Source of the DNA: Cercis canadensis
Taxonomy: Eukaryota; Streptophyta; Magnoliopsida; Fabales; Fabaceae
DNA length: 64,000 bases
NCBI GenBank assembly: GCA_003255065.1
Contig: QAOA01001034.1
Coordinates: 275,779 to 339,778, forward strand
Direction of reading: 5' to 3'
Positions 63,201 through 64,000 of this stretch are shown one piece after another. Below the pieces are notes generated by a model. It did not search any database, was not told the DNA's origin, and saw only the letters and a program-made list of their open reading frames with translations. The position numbers and the translations under genes were made by a program. Every line of letters starts with the position of its first letter. The stretch's first letter is position 1.

Positions 63201-64000
63201 TTACAATCTTGATGTTCTTGGCTCAAAATTATACTATTATTTGTAGATACTTTGTCTGAAGTTGGTGTGGCATATTTAAACACACTCCCAAGCCACATAC
63301 CTTGCGGTAAAAGAAAGGCCTGGGATAGTGAAAAAATGTTATGGTTTAGCCATGGGATGCGAGGCATCAAGCATAAGCCCCAAACTTGACTAAATGAGTA
63401 AGTATAAAAATCTTTCTGTGGTGTGATGTTCATCATTCTGTGACTTGCAGGCTTCAGGACTTGGCCGGGTATGGAGTTGCCCTAGCAGTTGCAAAAGAAT
63501 TTGCTGGTGCATTTCCTGATCGCATATTTAAATCTCCACTGGTTGAACTTTTGGTCAAAAGTGGCCGGAATGGTAACACATTATCTCTGACCTTTTTCAT
63601 AAATCCTGCTTTCTTTCTCCATTGCAGATTGTGTCTGGCTGTAACTAATGCTTTCTCTCCTTGGCCACCTTTGTCCTATTAGGTAAAAACAACGGGAAAG
63701 GATACTACATTTATGAAAAGGGTAGCAGGCCAAAACCTGATCTTTCGGTACTTCCAATCATTGAGGAGTCTAGAAGACTTTGTAATATTATGCCCAGTGG
63801 AAAGGTACTTGTCTTCTGCACACTCATAAAAGATTTCATTTGCATATATTAACTTTGGTTTGCTTTAAGTTGACATTATTAGCCTATAAGTAGTGCTTTA
63901 ACTTGAGCTTCCTCTCTATGAGTGAAATATAGAACTACATGTCTCTTTATCATTGGCTGAAGTGAAGCTAACTGTTTATTTCACTGTTGCTTTGCAGCCG
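57250..64000 (+). CDS. AIM1: AIM1-type peroxisomal multifunctional β-oxidation protein (3' end missing)
   Basis: Sixteen exons are in view: 57250-57343, 57418-57489, 57571-57633, 57736-57792, 57893-57960, 58057-58138, 58250-58305, 58965-59267, 59487-59573, 60871-61045, 61517-61638, 61916-62079, 62781-63035, 63451-63572, 63683-63804 and 63998 onward. They encode 615 aa of an expected ~720. The N-terminal half is an enoyl-CoA hydratase with Glu115 (GGGLELAMGCHARIA) and Glu135 (LGLPELTLGVIPG). The 3-hydroxyacyl-CoA dehydrogenase half has the NAD-binding GGGLMGSG near 315-322 and catalytic His445/Glu457 (HFFSPAHIMPLLEIV). The peroxisomal signal lies beyond the window. AIM1 acts in peroxisomal β-oxidation, including jasmonate, benzoate and cinnamate metabolism. 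Intron 9 contains a MITE. Confidence 0.95.
60198..60565. mobile_element. Mutator-like MITE with long inverted repeats
   Basis: Two arms of about 115 bp are inverted copies: GAGTAAAACCCTTTTTTAGT...ATTATTATT on the left, answered by AATAATAATT...ACTAAAAAAGGGTTTTACTC on the right. The 9-bp direct repeat ATAAAAGAT flanks both ends (60189-60197 and 60566-60574). Long TIRs with a 9-bp target duplication are the mark of Mutator-like elements. It lies in intron 9 of AIM1, and the transcript could fold into a long hairpin. Confidence 0.85.

Overview
The window is eudicot plant nuclear DNA. Genes are split by GT-AG introns in AT-rich surroundings, and the products are plant-specific: PRONE RopGEF, LIKE-COV, CELLULOSE SYNTHASE COMPANION-like, PRORP, plastidic signal peptidase and AIM1. 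I cannot fix the species. Isolated N positions and unmerged overlaps beside some of them point to a draft assembly.

Layout, with splice models built by hand from reading frame, intron phase and splice sites. (1) 784-2685 (-): Mpv17/PMP22 membrane protein. (2) 4744-7071 (+): P-class PPR protein. (3) 7902-10250 (+): plastidic type I signal peptidase PLSP1. (4) 11142-13364 (-): CC/LEA_2 membrane protein. (5) 15398-17950 (-): a polycistronic box C/D snoRNA cluster with four individual snoRNAs (snR41-type, U27, U83/snR52-type, U80/snR60-type) followed by four tandem U14 copies. (6) 19872-25009 (-): LIKE-COV, whose introns hold an LTR-retrotransposon tail and a processed fragment of a LIKE-COV mRNA. 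(7) 27465-27879 (+): LC8 dynein light chain. (8) 28878-32157 (-): TRM-like DUF3741/DUF4378 protein. (9) 38229-40736 (+): RopGEF. (10) 42789-44690 (-): ABI-like SCAR/WAVE subunit. (11) 46531-50341 (-): organellar protein-only RNase P (PRORP). (12) 52070-53994 (-): NFD6-like small mitochondrial protein. (13) 57250 to the window end (+): AIM1 peroxisomal multifunctional protein, cut by the end of the window.

The spaces between genes carry small non-autonomous DNA transposons: two hAT-like, one Tourist-like, one Mutator-like, and one element of about 1 kb that contains a broken histone H3 fragment. There is also a probable solo LTR and several local duplications. The genes do not form one pathway. 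Recurring themes are organelle biogenesis and RNA metabolism (PPR, PLSP1, PRORP, NFD6, snoRNAs) and the cytoskeleton/cell periphery (RopGEF, ABIL, TRM-like, CC-like, dynein light chain). The most informative region is the snoRNA cluster: its guide elements match recalled 18S and 25S rRNA sequences at positions fitting the D+5 methylation rule.
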